Program-made: the position numbers and the translations under genes
Shown here: in pieces, positions 23,850 through 36,338 of the stretch
Layout of the letters: every line of letters begins with the position of its first letter
Numbering within the stretch: the first letter of the stretch is position 1
Notes under the pieces: generated by a model
What the model saw: only the letters and a program-made list of their open reading frames with translations
Database searches by the model: none
What the model was told of the DNA's origin: nothing
NCBI RefSeq assembly: GCF_001522545.3
Contig: NC_031773.1
Location: 39,643,669 to 39,707,668, forward strand
Direction: 5' to 3'
Length of the DNA stretch: 64,000 bases
Source of the DNA: Parus major
Taxonomy: Eukaryota > Chordata > Aves > Passeriformes > Paridae

Positions 23850-24779
23850 GGCACACCGTGTTTATGTCTTTTTTTACAATTAAAATACATTCAGTAGCTA
23901 AAAAGTTTGAAAGCAAGACTTGGGATATGACAAGTTGAGGAGAAAGGACCAAAACACACATTCAATGGGATTTGTGGAGGGCAAAGTGAAACTAGTAGAT
24001 TAATTAATCAAGAAAATGACAGAAAGAGCTGCCAAAACACAAGTGAAAGGAAGACTTGAGGAATCAGTCAGGGGTGAAAGATACGGGGACGGTCATAAGT
24101 CTTTGATTAGAATTGTTAATAAGTGATTTCTTCTGTGTTGTGAAACACTATAACATGTCTAAATATAGATTAATCTAATATTTTTCTCTCAACTAGAATT
24201 GTTGAAAAATACAGCTACAAAAAGCAGGATGGATAAATTTGAGGCATGGCTTCTTGCAACAACAAGACTGCATCTCATATTGGGGCATATGTTCCATTTA
24301 CACTTATACAAATTAGAAAATATTCTTTCAAGTTCTGAGAAGACATTATCTGACCCCTATTATTTTGAAGATCTCTTAATAAATATTATAGTATCATCTA
24401 GATTTTAAGATGATTCTAATATGTCATGTATCCTTTTTTCAGTATTAAACAAATATAATTGAATATCACTGTACAGATAAACACATAAATCATATAATAG
24501 AGATAAAAGCCTAATACTATCTCTTGCTCATAACTTCTCTTTTTATAGGTAAAGTTATGAGTAATAGTTTAGACAAATTAAATTCCTGTACATTTTAATA
24601 AGATTAATTTACAGGTCCAAAATTATAGCTTCTCTTTCCAGCATTTAATTTGTAGTAATCTCTTTAGTCATTATCTATGCACATAGAATGTACATGGAGT
24701 TCTTGAATAAAAGCATTTGTATCTTGGAGAATAAATGTTTAATAATCTTGTTTAAAAGTGAATTGCAGGAGTTAATTTA
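23850..24779. other. Noncoding sequence
   Basis: AT-rich; nothing recognisable beyond random short open frames. Confidence 0.5.
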
Positions 24780-25190
24780 AAAAAAAAAGTGCAAATAAAC
24801 CAATTGATTGTTATAATAACTAATCCCACTGATATCTGATTGTCAGCCTGCATAATTGTACAATCTGATTCTGAGTGCAGCTGAACTGAGATTTACTAAA
24901 TAAATTTTTTTAATCATCAAAAAATGTTTGGATTAACCTTGAGGTTTTAACAAGGAATTTTAAAAAAGTTTTTACAAATAGAATTTCTGAAAGTCTAATT
25001 TTCAACTCTCTGAATTTCATTAAACATTTTTTTAATATGTCAGTACAGAAAAGATAGTGTTATATTTTAAATCAAAATAGCCAAGTAAAACCAGTACTTA
25101 AGCCTTAGTCCTGTGAGTAGTCCTGACAGATAATAATTAATTCACTACTAAATTAGCTTTGATACACCACAGCTATCTGTGGTGAATTAT
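24780..25190. promoter_or_regulatory. Candidate regulatory block with PBX/MEIS, OTX and RUNX words
   Basis: Within about 400 bp there is an OTX/PITX-type TAATCCC (24821-24827), TGATTGTCAG (24838-24847, one mismatch from the bipartite PBX-MEIS site), the palindrome ATTGTACAAT (24855-24864), and an inverted pair of RUNX words ACCACA/TGTGGT inside a perfect 8-bp stem (25165-25184). The words are seen directly. Their combination suggests an enhancer, but single motif matches occur by chance at high rate. Confidence 0.3.
25165..25184. other. Perfect 8-bp stem-loop made of two RUNX-like words
   Basis: CACCACAG at 25165-25172 and CTGTGGTG at 25177-25184 are exact reverse complements separated by CTAT. 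Each arm contains the RUNX core TGTGGT on one strand. Confidence 0.65.
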
Positions 25191-28100
25191 AAATACTTTA
25201 CACTGGAAAAGGAAAAAGAGAGAGGCACTGCTGGACATAGATTTCAGATTACAATTTTGCCACTTTATTCATTTCAGACAGGGACACTGAAGCTGCAACA
25301 AGGATGGTAATCACAGGATGAGTGCTTGAGAAATTGTTCCATGTGGCTCAAGAGCACAACAATGAGGCGACACATACCTGAATAAGAGGAACAGTGGCAC
25401 ATCCATACTATCTATCACAAGTTCAAGTGTTTTATGAAGCATTTTCTATACTGGCATAAATATTTGAGGCCTAAAAATGAGAAACTAAAATAGTGTGAGA
25501 CAAGCAGTAGGTAGATTTTCTGTTTAATTCGATTTAGAAATTAAAAGACAAGGCATTTCCTTAATTCACAAATTAAAATTTTATTTTTCATATCTTCCCA
25601 CCTCAATATGTTGAATAAATAACTTAAGTTCAGCTGAACCTATATTTTGTAGTGAGTCTGAAAGACTACCCAACTTTTTTTGCCAGCCCTAGTTTGGAAA
25701 TGTCAGACAAAATGACTGATGTCCATCAAAACCTCTTTATTTAAGCCTCCCCACTTTACTGCTTGGTTTCCACTCAGTTTATTGTACCATGTAGCCAATT
25801 GTCTCGTGGCTGTGTGTGTCTGAGGCTTGAAGTTATGCACTCTTTCTGCCACAGTGTGAACACAGCAGCAAGGCAGGGGGTTCCCTGAAGAAGGCACTTC
25901 AGGAGAGAATGTGGTGTGGAGGAGGAGCTTCAGAGCTACAACTCAGCACTGACCAGTTAGGTCATTTTTTGCACCTCTCTGAGATGTTATCGTCTTGGAT
26001 ATTACTTTTCAGGAGGTGTTGATGGTTTCTTTTAAACACATAATTTCCTTGACAGTGAATGCAGACATATTTATCAATACATCTGCATGCACAGGAGTTT
26101 TCCTCAGTTTTTTGGGGATAAAAAAAATGGTAAAAGTTTACTTTTACAGACATAAAACAGTGCAAGTTTCATCTATAGCAGCTTCCATGTTCCCATTTCC
26201 TCACAGGTATAAAAGCTGCAAATAACAAAAATGTTTCATTAGCTTATGCAGCCATCCTTTGAAGGGTCAAATGTTCATGGCATCAGTCTCCTGTCTTTAT
26301 TGTAGGAAGTAGGTGAACTTCCTTTTCCTGGTGGTTTCCTGTAAAAGCATTACACCAGAGTAGGCAGCTGGACTGGCTGTTACAAATTGAAGGCATGAAA
26401 GTCTGCAGCTGTCTGACCTGTCCAAACTACAAATATCCCCACAACCAGTGTCTATGATCTTTAAGTTTCCAGTTGAACATTTGGTTTCTCTAAACCCATA
26501 AAATGACAGAATGGTGTATTATCTCTAGCTCAGACTTATCCATACGTGTGCTCTTTATAGGCCTGACAGAGTTTAGCAAAATCATATGGTTTAATCATCC
26601 TAATTTGTTTTATTCTGTCTTTCATTAGGAGGACAATTCAAAATCTCTATTATCAAAAGTTCTTTGGTTGATTTGAAAGTATTACCCAATAGCATGTACT
26701 AACTTGACTTCATGACACTAAAGACATATGAAAAATGTAATATCATCCCAATACTCCAGGACTGAAACAGATTCCTCTTACTGTTTGCAAGAGTATTTAA
26801 AAATTTTCTTAACATTATGCTGATAATTTCAAGGAAGCTTAATTGAAGACAGTTTTTCCACACTAAAGGAGTACAGTGATCTAAGCACCCTCAATCTTCA
26901 CTTCTCAACGTGTATTGCAAAATATCTGCAGTCCTGGTGATTTCTTGAAGAAAAAAATCACACTTTTCAGAATGGCATGCACTCTTTTACCTTCATATAT
27001 TATAATCTTAATAATTTTTTTCCAGTGTTTTAAATGAATTCTCAAAATATTATCATTTTAAACAATCCAAAATCAGTGTTATTAATTTCTCACACCAGGA
27101 TGAAAAAAAGCTCTGCAGGGTCAATTTAGTCAGTCACTATTTGCATTTGAAACACAACAGTGAAATTACAGCTACACCCATGCCCCTATCTCAACTTTCT
27201 GTCCCCATGTTTTTAGAAAGGAAGCTCCTGTTAGGAAACATTTCTCCCTTTTTCAGTCCTTTGAGGTCTCTAGCAATAGGCCTTTAGGAAAGGTCATATA
27301 TCTCATTAGGTTTATCAAATTTAACCAAGAGTGACTTTTAAATAAATTATAGACACTGTCAGTTGTTTAGGAATAGAAGGGGAAAAAATTAAGAGTAAAG
27401 TCCCACCTATGATAATGTCCCTAAATGCAAAGCTTTGGAAATCATGTCTCTCATACTTGAAAATCAGGGAGCATGCACAAGGTATAGCTTCTGGTTTACA
27501 GTTTTTTCTCAAACTCTTAGATTTTCCATATTTTTATTTTTTTTTTTCAGAAAATGTTGTAATTGTGTTGCACAGTGAGCACTGATTTCAAACCCTTACT
27601 ATAGAACTAAAATTTCACAAACCACTAGGTAGGAGAAAATGATATAAGCTGATAACTGAATTCATTTGAGAATGATGCAGTGCTGTGAAGTCTAATTGGC
27701 ACTACGTTCACAGTCACAGAAGAATTGTATGTGGAAAAAACATCTAAACTAAATTCTCATAAGGGTAAAGCTGAGAATGCAAGCACACAGAGGTGATTCA
27801 AAATCATATTATTCAAGTATGCTGGAATTACAGTGTCTATCCTTTGGTGATACCACAAAACTGGAAAATTAAACAGTTGATGCAGTATCAAAGAAGGAGC
27901 TTAAAGCCATTGAAATAAAAATCCACCTATTTCCATTTTTCAAAGAGTATAGAAATTAATAATAAGCTAAGAAATTTACTTGTTTTGAAAGTTTGATTTC
28001 TCTATATCACCACTTTTCTTTAGCCACTATGATTTGTCCTTACCAGTGAGACATATCACTGCTCTGGGAAATGGCACTAGCAGAATTATCTGCTATAAAA

Positions 28101-28841
28101 GATCAAAGGGCCTCACATGGGCTACACCAAGAACCACCTGTGTGTTACTGAGGCTCTTTTAACTTCATGGAGATAGGAACATAACATTTTTTAATCTGAT
28201 GTTTGTAAAAATTACATAAAATCTGCTTTAGATGACAGAAAAAAGCTGTGAACATGAGAAGCACAGCAAGCATTGAGGTGTGCCAGGGCTCCAACCTCTA
28301 ATGATATAAATCCCTTTGTTATAGACAATTCTTCTTGTCAGATTGCAGATGAAGCTCATGAGCTTTTTTTGAGAAATGCAACCTGAAGTCATGACTGGAT
28401 TTCTTAACATTTAAGTCCTGGGGCCTTCTAAGGCACGAAGTGGCAAGGATTGCAGGCCCATTCACATTGTTCTCCTTCTTTGGCTACTTCATGAATTCTG
28501 TAGGCACATAATTATCTCTGTTTGAGGAAAACAGTGGTCAAAATAAAGAGTAACTTCCCTGTGGAATAGAATGAAATAGAAAAATTGCATCTGGAAGAAA
28601 ACAGTCATCCACTAGCAAAAACAACTGCTGACACTGTTTTCTTTCATTGCATGGAATGTTTTGGAGAACTATATAATAACATAGAGACACATCATTTTAA
28701 GTAAGAAAATGACATAAATTTAATTCCACCTTATTTTTGTCAACATCTATGTTACTTGTGTTATCTCTAGACTTTAGAGTAAGTAAGTTCACTTGCTCTG
28801 TTTACAATACTTAATTTAACGGGGTTTTGGCTGGATTTATA

Positions 28842-28866
28842 GCCCCTGAAGACTGCTCTCAGGGGC
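28842..28866. other. Perfect GC-rich 8-bp stem-loop
   Basis: GCCCCTGA (28842-28849) and TCAGGGGC (28859-28866) are exact reverse complements around a 9-nt loop AGACTGCTC. The stem is six of eight G/C in an AT-rich setting, so it is less expected by chance than AT-only palindromes. Confidence 0.65.
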
Positions 28867-30835
28867 ATTTGTTTTAGTATGACATGATGTGCCATTCACC
28901 CTGGAGTAATTTGGAAGCAGCATTCTACTACAGAGCTATGAATAATGGTAACAATGGAGTTATTTTAGATAAAAAGAAATAAAATTTGAACTTATTTGTG
29001 ATCATTAATGTAAACCAAAACCAACTATTTCCAACAAAAGTATTTATTGCAACCTCTCAGATATAAGTTATATTTCTCGATGCCTTTTTTTTTTCCGATA
29101 AATTTAGTTCAATGACAACAATAAAAACTGGGGGATGATTCGCAATATCCCTAAAACATTTGTATTTCAGAAGCAAACTAGAAATTTTTCTTTATCAGCA
29201 GCTTTTAAGAGACATCATCCATAATGATACAATGGGCAGGGAGAAGTTTGATTTTCCTTTAACAACTTGGACTTTTTTATTTCCAGGTATTTCAGTAATC
29301 TAGTTTCTATCTCAATAAAAATCTGTATTTCTTGAATTTGGAAGATCCTGGATGTGGTTTGAATGGTGCTCTACATAGGAAAGTTCTTGGTTTATTCTCA
29401 AAACTCTGGCTAACACCCTCATGGCCCATCACATTACAGTAAATGGTAAAGGTCAGTAAATAAGACTACAAGACACAATAATGAGGATTCTAAAGTATAT
29501 TATTCCTTTACTTCCTTGAATTTACCTTCAGTCCATGTGGTGATAGTTTTGTAAATTTCAGATGACCAGTCTTCATGAAAATGTAGTCTATGGTGATATG
29601 AGATATAGGAAGAAACTGACTCTATAAAGGACTCAAAGTTGAGATCACTACATGTCATACAAGAGTACGCAAGAATTTCTGTTCTGTGATGTACCACTTC
29701 TCAAAATTCCTTTAGATATATGAAAATTCTTCTTCCATTTGCTCTGGGAAAAGTATAACTGGCATGGTTTTGTCCAAACACTAGCTTTATTGGGAAGTTA
29801 AATGCTGAAAATGTATGAGAAATGCAGATCATACGTGGGGCTGAACCACATCTTCTTGCTATAAAAATAAGCACCTGAAGTCACCTTGATATCATGATTT
29901 CCATATTAAACTCCCTATCACCTTATAAACTGAATAAATGTAAAATGCAAAATTTCCACATGGAAATGCAGCTAAAATACTGATTAGCAGTAAAGGATCT
30001 ATCTTCCAGTAGATTTGTTTAAAAGCACATGATTAGTTTCATTGTTTGGTACTGCATATAGCATGTATTTCAGTACTGAATCCAAGACATGTCTCGCTTT
30101 GGAACAAACAATTGAAATTATGATCAGAATTTAAAATTGAGAAGTGAATATCAGTAAAATAGAGTGGTGTTTATATGTAGAGAAGATATTTTTGTGATTA
30201 GCTAATTTTCAAATTTAAGTGAATATGGATAGTGATCAAATAGGATAGCCCTATTTTGTTAAATTTTATGCTTCTTAATTTGAAATGCCTATTAAGTGGT
30301 CACTGATTTAAAGACAACAACCAAACAAGAAAAGAAGCAAAACCTCTATTGAGAAATTAATACTAATTTCAAATGAATGTAAGAAAATACGTGCTATTTT
30401 ACTGGCTTATTTTATCTACTCTATCATTTAAAAATCACAAGAGACCAGAAAAAAATTATGTGGTAAACCCTTAAAAAGTTCCCTGGTTCTGAAAGGTGAA
30501 TTTTTTTATTTTACAATTATGTGGTTTTTCTTGATATAATAATATGCAAAAAAAAAATTAAAAATAAACCCAGGACATTTAAAAAAAAATTATCAGGAAA
30601 ATGCAATGCCAAACGCAAAGGTATCAATGTTAAATTTGCCCTTTCTTTTTATGAAGAAAATAGTTTGAAGCCAAAACACCTTGAGAATATAAAGTAAGGA
30701 ACAAGGATTAAATGTTAATCTGTTACTTTTCTGAAATGAAGCAGGGGGACAAGGTGAAAAGTAGAAGAGAATACTGAAATAACTTTTTATTTATGACATT
30801 GAGATAATATTGTTCCTTAATCCTTTTAGACATTT

Positions 30836-30883
30836 ATCCCTAAATTGATCCCTAAATTAATTAACTAATTAAATTAATCCCTA
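30836..30883 (+). repeat. Imperfect ATCCCTAAATT tandem repeat
   Basis: Two adjacent copies of ATCCCTAAATTR are followed by an ATTAA-rich spacer and a third AATCCCTAAA copy. Confidence 0.65.
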
Positions 30884-33800
30884 AAGATGTTTGCATCTAA
30901 TAATTTTACCTAAGGTTCCATTAAAAATTTCCTGGGATCAAATGCAAAAATATGATAAATATCTGGTTCAGAATTGGAACAAGTGAATCAGAACACTTTG
31001 AGAAGGAGAAAAGGCAATTTTCTGACAGGACTTTAGAGGCACTACAGTAATTCAAAAATATATTCAATTACCCGTAAGAAAATAGAATTGAAGTCAAATG
31101 CATCATCAGTGAAATAATTTTTTTGTGATTTGATTCTCTCAGTAAGAATGAAGAGATAGAAAGGAGATAAAATTTCATAATTTTCAAAAACCAGTCACTG
31201 GCTCTGCCTTTGTCACTTGTGATTCATCTAGGTTTTTTTTCTAAATGCACCCTTGGTTTAAATCTTCATCTCCAAATAAAAGATGGTTCATTCCTCCATG
31301 CTTACACTTTACAGCTTTCATTGGCTGTATTCATTTCTTATAAGAACGTACATTTTATCAAGTAAGATGAAATATGAATTTAAATTAGCCTTAGAATCTA
31401 TGCAATTTTGGTTAAATCTTTTCTAATCTATATAGCTTGCCTTAGGTCAAGTAGCAACTTGCTTAAGCCCCAGATAGAACAGTTTGGTAACTAAAGAGAG
31501 CCTCATATCTAATCCAACCTTTTGTTCAACCTCCAAGAGCACTACAGACCTGCCTTTAGTACATCATGCAAACATTATTTTTATTCATTTGGCTCTATCT
31601 TTCACAGTGATTTACAGATCTTTTTCAGAGATTGCCTTTTCTTTTCTCTTAAAGATTCCATTGAGTTTATTTTCCCCATATTTTTTTTACAATCCTGCTT
31701 ATCATCACGGTCTGCTTACCTTTGGCTCTGCCCAAGACACTCAGTGAGGAATTACTAGAGTTGACTTTGTTGTATATATTTTATAGCAAAGTGAACAGTC
31801 TAAAAGTTCTGATGTTTGAAGTACCATGAAAACTGAAAGCAAACTTTGTATGAACTATTTCTATCTGCAGTTTAGAAAAGCGAGAAGGCAATCAGATGAA
31901 ACACTTGAGAAAAGTTATAAAGACTCAGAACCTTGTAATTGAGTAAACCAGTTTGACACAAGAACATTAGTTCAGACTGATATTGGCTTTTAGTTTAGTA
32001 AAAGACTCTTTAATTGTACCCAATGTTATTTAGAGATATTATAGGAAGCAAGTTGATATTCATTCAGATACACCACTGAGCAATTTCAATATGATATTGA
32101 AGATAGTTAACAATAGTCACATTAGAGTGTCTGCAGGGTGAAAATCATACTTTAATATCCAAAATATCTAAAGCCCAAACTTAAATAAGATCTAGGTTAT
32201 ATAGGCTAAGTGATCACTGCAAATTTCTTAGAGACTAACACAAACTGTCAAGCCAAGTCATATACTGCTTTATTTTTGTCACTTGCCCTGTGATTTGATT
32301 TGTATATATTAGTAAATTGCTATATTTTCATTACCAGTTTTCTGTCACAGAGGTATTTTCTCTCCCAGACAGCTTAATGTTGGTTTAAGAAACTCTACTA
32401 CCAAATAATCAAATATTAGGACAACTGAGTAAATTGCCTTTGAAAGTTGTGCCAAGTCACTATTAGACCTGCAACAAAATGTTCAGAATACTTATGCAAT
32501 CCTCCTTTCCTGGTTTCTTCTGTGCCTATTGAGGTAAATAAAGGAAAGGCATGTTATCCCTAAAAGACTTTGAAGGTTAGAGCAGATACAATTGCCTCTA
32601 TTTCCTGACTTGCAAATCAAGACTGATTGTAAGCTGACCATTGGAAAGTTTCCCATCTAACTTAACAGCTTTGGTGTCAGGCACAAATCACAGATAAGAA
32701 ATTCTTACCATGTATCTGATGAGAATCATCACTTCTGTAATTGACAAAGGGTTGGCATTTTTGGAACATGATGCTTACCTTTGTCTATAATATTTTTTCA
32801 TCAAGCATGACTTGTGTCAGCTGAAAAGAAACCCAATATCCATGCTTAGGAAAGTGTGTGTGCATCTGTAATTCCATAGCCATGACCTGTAGCTTTTAAA
32901 AGATGAGAAGAAAGGGCTAAATGCATCTTAACATATTCCTATCAGATTTGAATGGAACTTTGATCTTCTAATTAATTTAATCAATTCTTTGTTATCAGAA
33001 TTTGTTGAGCCAATGACACAAGGTGTTGCTGTTTTGCACCCCTCCATTCTGAAATGTCACTGACTATATTTTCATTAGCATATGATATATTATCAAAGAA
33101 TGACTTGTGAAGCATGATATTTGCTGCTGAGGACTTAATGCCATACTGTTATCTAAGAGTTTAATCTCATTATAGGTGCTGAATGTCCATGAGGGGTTGG
33201 AATGCGTTTTCCTGTTAAGTATCATCCCCAAATGATAAGTCAGTGCAGTCTGGGAATCCTTCATGAAGGAAATCACATCAGCAAGAGGGGACAATTGGAA
33301 TTTTCCCTTCAGAATCTCACTCCTCTCCAAATGAACATGGTTAGGCAGAGAAGCATGTAATCTTTATAACACTCATGGTAAATGAATAATCATGGATCAT
33401 TCCACCAGGATGGATTCAACACTTCTAATTTTACTTTTACACAAGATATCTCAGAAAAAACTGAAACTACAGGAAAGAAGTAAGAAGAGTAACAGAGGTA
33501 GAAAAATATATGAACAGACAATTTTTGGGGGTTTTGCATTTCTTTACTGTTAAAACAGATAAAATTAATGCTTAATCTCTTCCATGAATCATTTCTCCAT
33601 AAGAAATATTTTATTGTTTCATTTCAAATTTTTTGTAAACTATAAAGAAATAGATATGAATGCCAGTAATAATCTGGTAGAAAATAGAAACTGACATTTC
33701 CATTCAAGGTTTTTTTGTTATTTTACTTGTCAAATTATTATTCACTAAGACCACAGACAGTTGAGATAACCCTTATGTATGTCTTCATACTACTACAAAC

Positions 33801-34161
33801 TGCAAACTTGATGCAAAGTTTTTGCTTGCATTCTCAATTTTTCAAAAAAAAAAAAGAGAAGAATGTTTCTTAGTCTAAAGACCAGGTATTTCAGTCTGGT
33901 TTACCTCCAGACCTGTTCACCTCAGTATTGCTCTGCAGTCTTTCCTTGTTTGCATGGAAACCATGTGATTCAAAGCTATATCATAACATCTATTCAGGAA
34001 ACTGCAACACTTACCTAAATTAACCTCATGAATGAAGCAAGCTTCCTTTTTCCAGGAATCTGTTTTTGTTTGTCTATTCCAGCCTCAAGGTTTTTGACAA
34101 CTCTTCTCCTCCTTTGTTTTAAAATATTTTTAAAATATGAAACATTACATAATTTTGAAAC

Positions 34162-34737
34162 TGTTACACTGAGGTGGGTTGATCTTGGCTGACTGCCAGG
34201 TGCCCACCATGCCACTGTATTATTCCCCTCTGAAGAGCAAGATGAAGAAAAAATGAGATGGAAAAAACCCTCATGGTTCAAGATGAGGGCAGTTTAATAA
34301 ATCAAAAGGAAAGACCTTGTGTGGAAACAAAGAAAAAATATTATTCTCTGCTTCACATCAGCAGGTGATGTCCAGAGAGTTCCTGGGAAAAAGAGCTTTA
34401 GAAGACATAGATGTTCCTTCAGGAAACATCATAATAATGAATGCACACAAGACCATATTCCCCCTTTCCCTCAGTTTGACTTATAAGCAGATACCATGTG
34501 TTATATGGAATATCCCTTTCTTCAGCTTGGGTCAGCTGTCCTGGCTGTGTCCCCTCCCAAGAGCTGGGCCACCCTCAGTGTGCTGGTGAGGGGACAGTGC
34601 TGCAGAGACAGCCTTGGTGCTGTGCCAGCACCGCTCAGCAGTAGCCAAACACCCGTGTGTTATCAACACCTTTCCAGCACAGCACTGTGAGGGCTGCCAT
34701 GAGGAAAATTAACTCCACCTCAACCAGACGTAATACA
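34162..34737 (-). mobile_element. Solo LTR of an avian ERVL-type endogenous retrovirus
   Basis: The plus strand shows an antisense LTR. Its words, in the order expected for avian ERVL LTRs, are cttggctgactgccaggtg, ggcagtttaataaatc, tcagcaggtgatgtccag, ggaatatccctttc, ggtcagctgtcctggctg and gaggaaaattaactccacc. The same U3 segment occurs in opposite orientation at 61480-62055, which supports homology directly. The full length is about 575 bp. No gag, pol or env sequence, primer-binding site or second LTR adjoins it, so it is a solo LTR left by LTR-LTR recombination. Its ends have decayed and I see no convincing target-site duplication. Confidence 0.88.
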
Positions 34738-36303
34738 TCCACAAATTGACCCATAAAGCCTCAGCATCATTCATCACACTTAGAGGTTGACCAGGACAAC
34801 CTGCAATTTCATGTGTGTGAAATATCGTTAACGTACTTGAGGAGTCAAAATGTGTTCTTCAAAATGCAGGCATCACTGATGACCTCCAAGAATAAAGCAC
34901 AAAGAAAGAACCAAGGCATATTACCAAGTATAACAAGGAAAGGATGCACTTGTGTACCTATTTCCAAAACACTTCTCATAGCTTCTTGTCGGAAGCAGTC
35001 CAGAAACGCTGTCAGCATGTAGTAAATTTTGAGATATTTATCCTGCTTCTCAGAAGAGAGACTTAATTGACTGGGGCTTGCTATAATCCTGTGCACATGA
35101 GCTAAACATGCAAGTACTTTTAGCATTAACATCCCATGCCACATAGATAAAGATAAGGTTCATGGTTATATTAAATATTCCTAATGAATGGGACAGCTTT
35201 AATTATCCTACTATTTAGTTAATAAAACTTCACAATATTTTAATTTCTAAGTTGCATGTTCCAAGACAAATATTTGCAATATAAAATTTTTTAAAATATA
35301 TTCCCTCTACTTTATGGAAAAGCAGTAATCTTAAATAGGAACAAGAACTGAAATGGTTTCTGTGGGTTTCTTAAATTGCTTTTAGACTGTGAGTGAAGAT
35401 GAGCCTGAAACTAACATTAGCTGGAAAAGTAATTATTAAGAAATGGTCTAGATGAGCTCAAAAAGGTTCTCTACCAGACATATTATCAAATTTATGCTAA
35501 ATAGCAAAATAACTCAATAAACACATGCTAGACCTAATGAAGGAATCATGTATGCTTCACTGAGACCACATTGGTCTGCCAAAGCCATTGCAAATTACAA
35601 TAGGGTGAAACCAACTTGAAATGCCTGTTTGCCACACATAATTGGACTTAGTAGCTATTGTAGAAGAAAATCATCATATTGTTCCATCTTCCATGTCTTG
35701 GCGAGAAGGTGGGAGGTGAGGGAGAGAGGGCGTATTAGAGCAGCTCTGTCAAAAGAGTGTGAACTGGTTGTGTTCAACAAATATGTGCATTCTATTTACG
35801 TGATGATCTCCCACAGGGTGACTGCTCAAGTCAGCTCTGTGGCACCTGTAGAAGCTACAAAGGCAAGATGTAGGTAGCAGTGTGTCAAAATTTGAGTAAA
35901 ATGAATAATAACTCCTACTGCCAAGATTTTTTGATACACTGACAAAACATTGCATTTGTTACACCTAAGGCTGTATTTTTTTAATAGAAAAGTATGCAGC
36001 ATAACACAGAGAGTAGAATTTGAACTGAAAATGCAAAGCTAGGAGTAGACACGAAAGATGTTGTGCCCTGTAGAGGCTACATCTGCTTCAGTACAACAAA
36101 ATCCTTTAGGACTGTTCTGTGACACTGAGGATACTCTGAATACTTTCACCCCCACTCATATATTTCAATTTACTCATCCTTGCAAAAGGTCATGGTCTTG
36201 TCCTAGTTCATAATTCATTCATTTGGGAAAGGAAAGAGTTAAATGACTGGGGACTAGTAGATGATAGCTGAACAATTTTATATTATAGAAAAAAATGTGA
36301 CGG

Positions 36304-36338
36304 TTTTCCATTAAAAATGTCACTGCCATAATGGAAAA
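36304..36338. other. Perfect 10-bp stem-loop
   Basis: TTTTCCATTA (36304-36313) and TAATGGAAAA (36329-36338) are exact reverse complements with a 15-nt loop. TTTTCCATT/AATGGAAAA resembles short nuclear-factor recognition words, but no function is assigned. Confidence 0.6.

Larger units (their letters stand above)
25191..34161. other. Long gene-free AT-rich stretch
   Basis: About 9 kb with no identifiable gene or RNA. A faint MIR-like match near 25246-25310 was judged too weak to call. Low-complexity pieces include ATCCCTAAATT-type tandem copies at 30836-30883. The 28842-28866 stem-loop is listed separately. Confidence 0.5.

Noticed and set aside
23764..23961. A Cys/Val-rich minus frame
   Set aside because: It is the translation of the ACACACAG microsatellite.
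25246..25310. A third MIR-like match (cagacagggacactgaagc)
   Set aside because: Only one block of about 35 bp resembles MIR; flanking blocks are missing.
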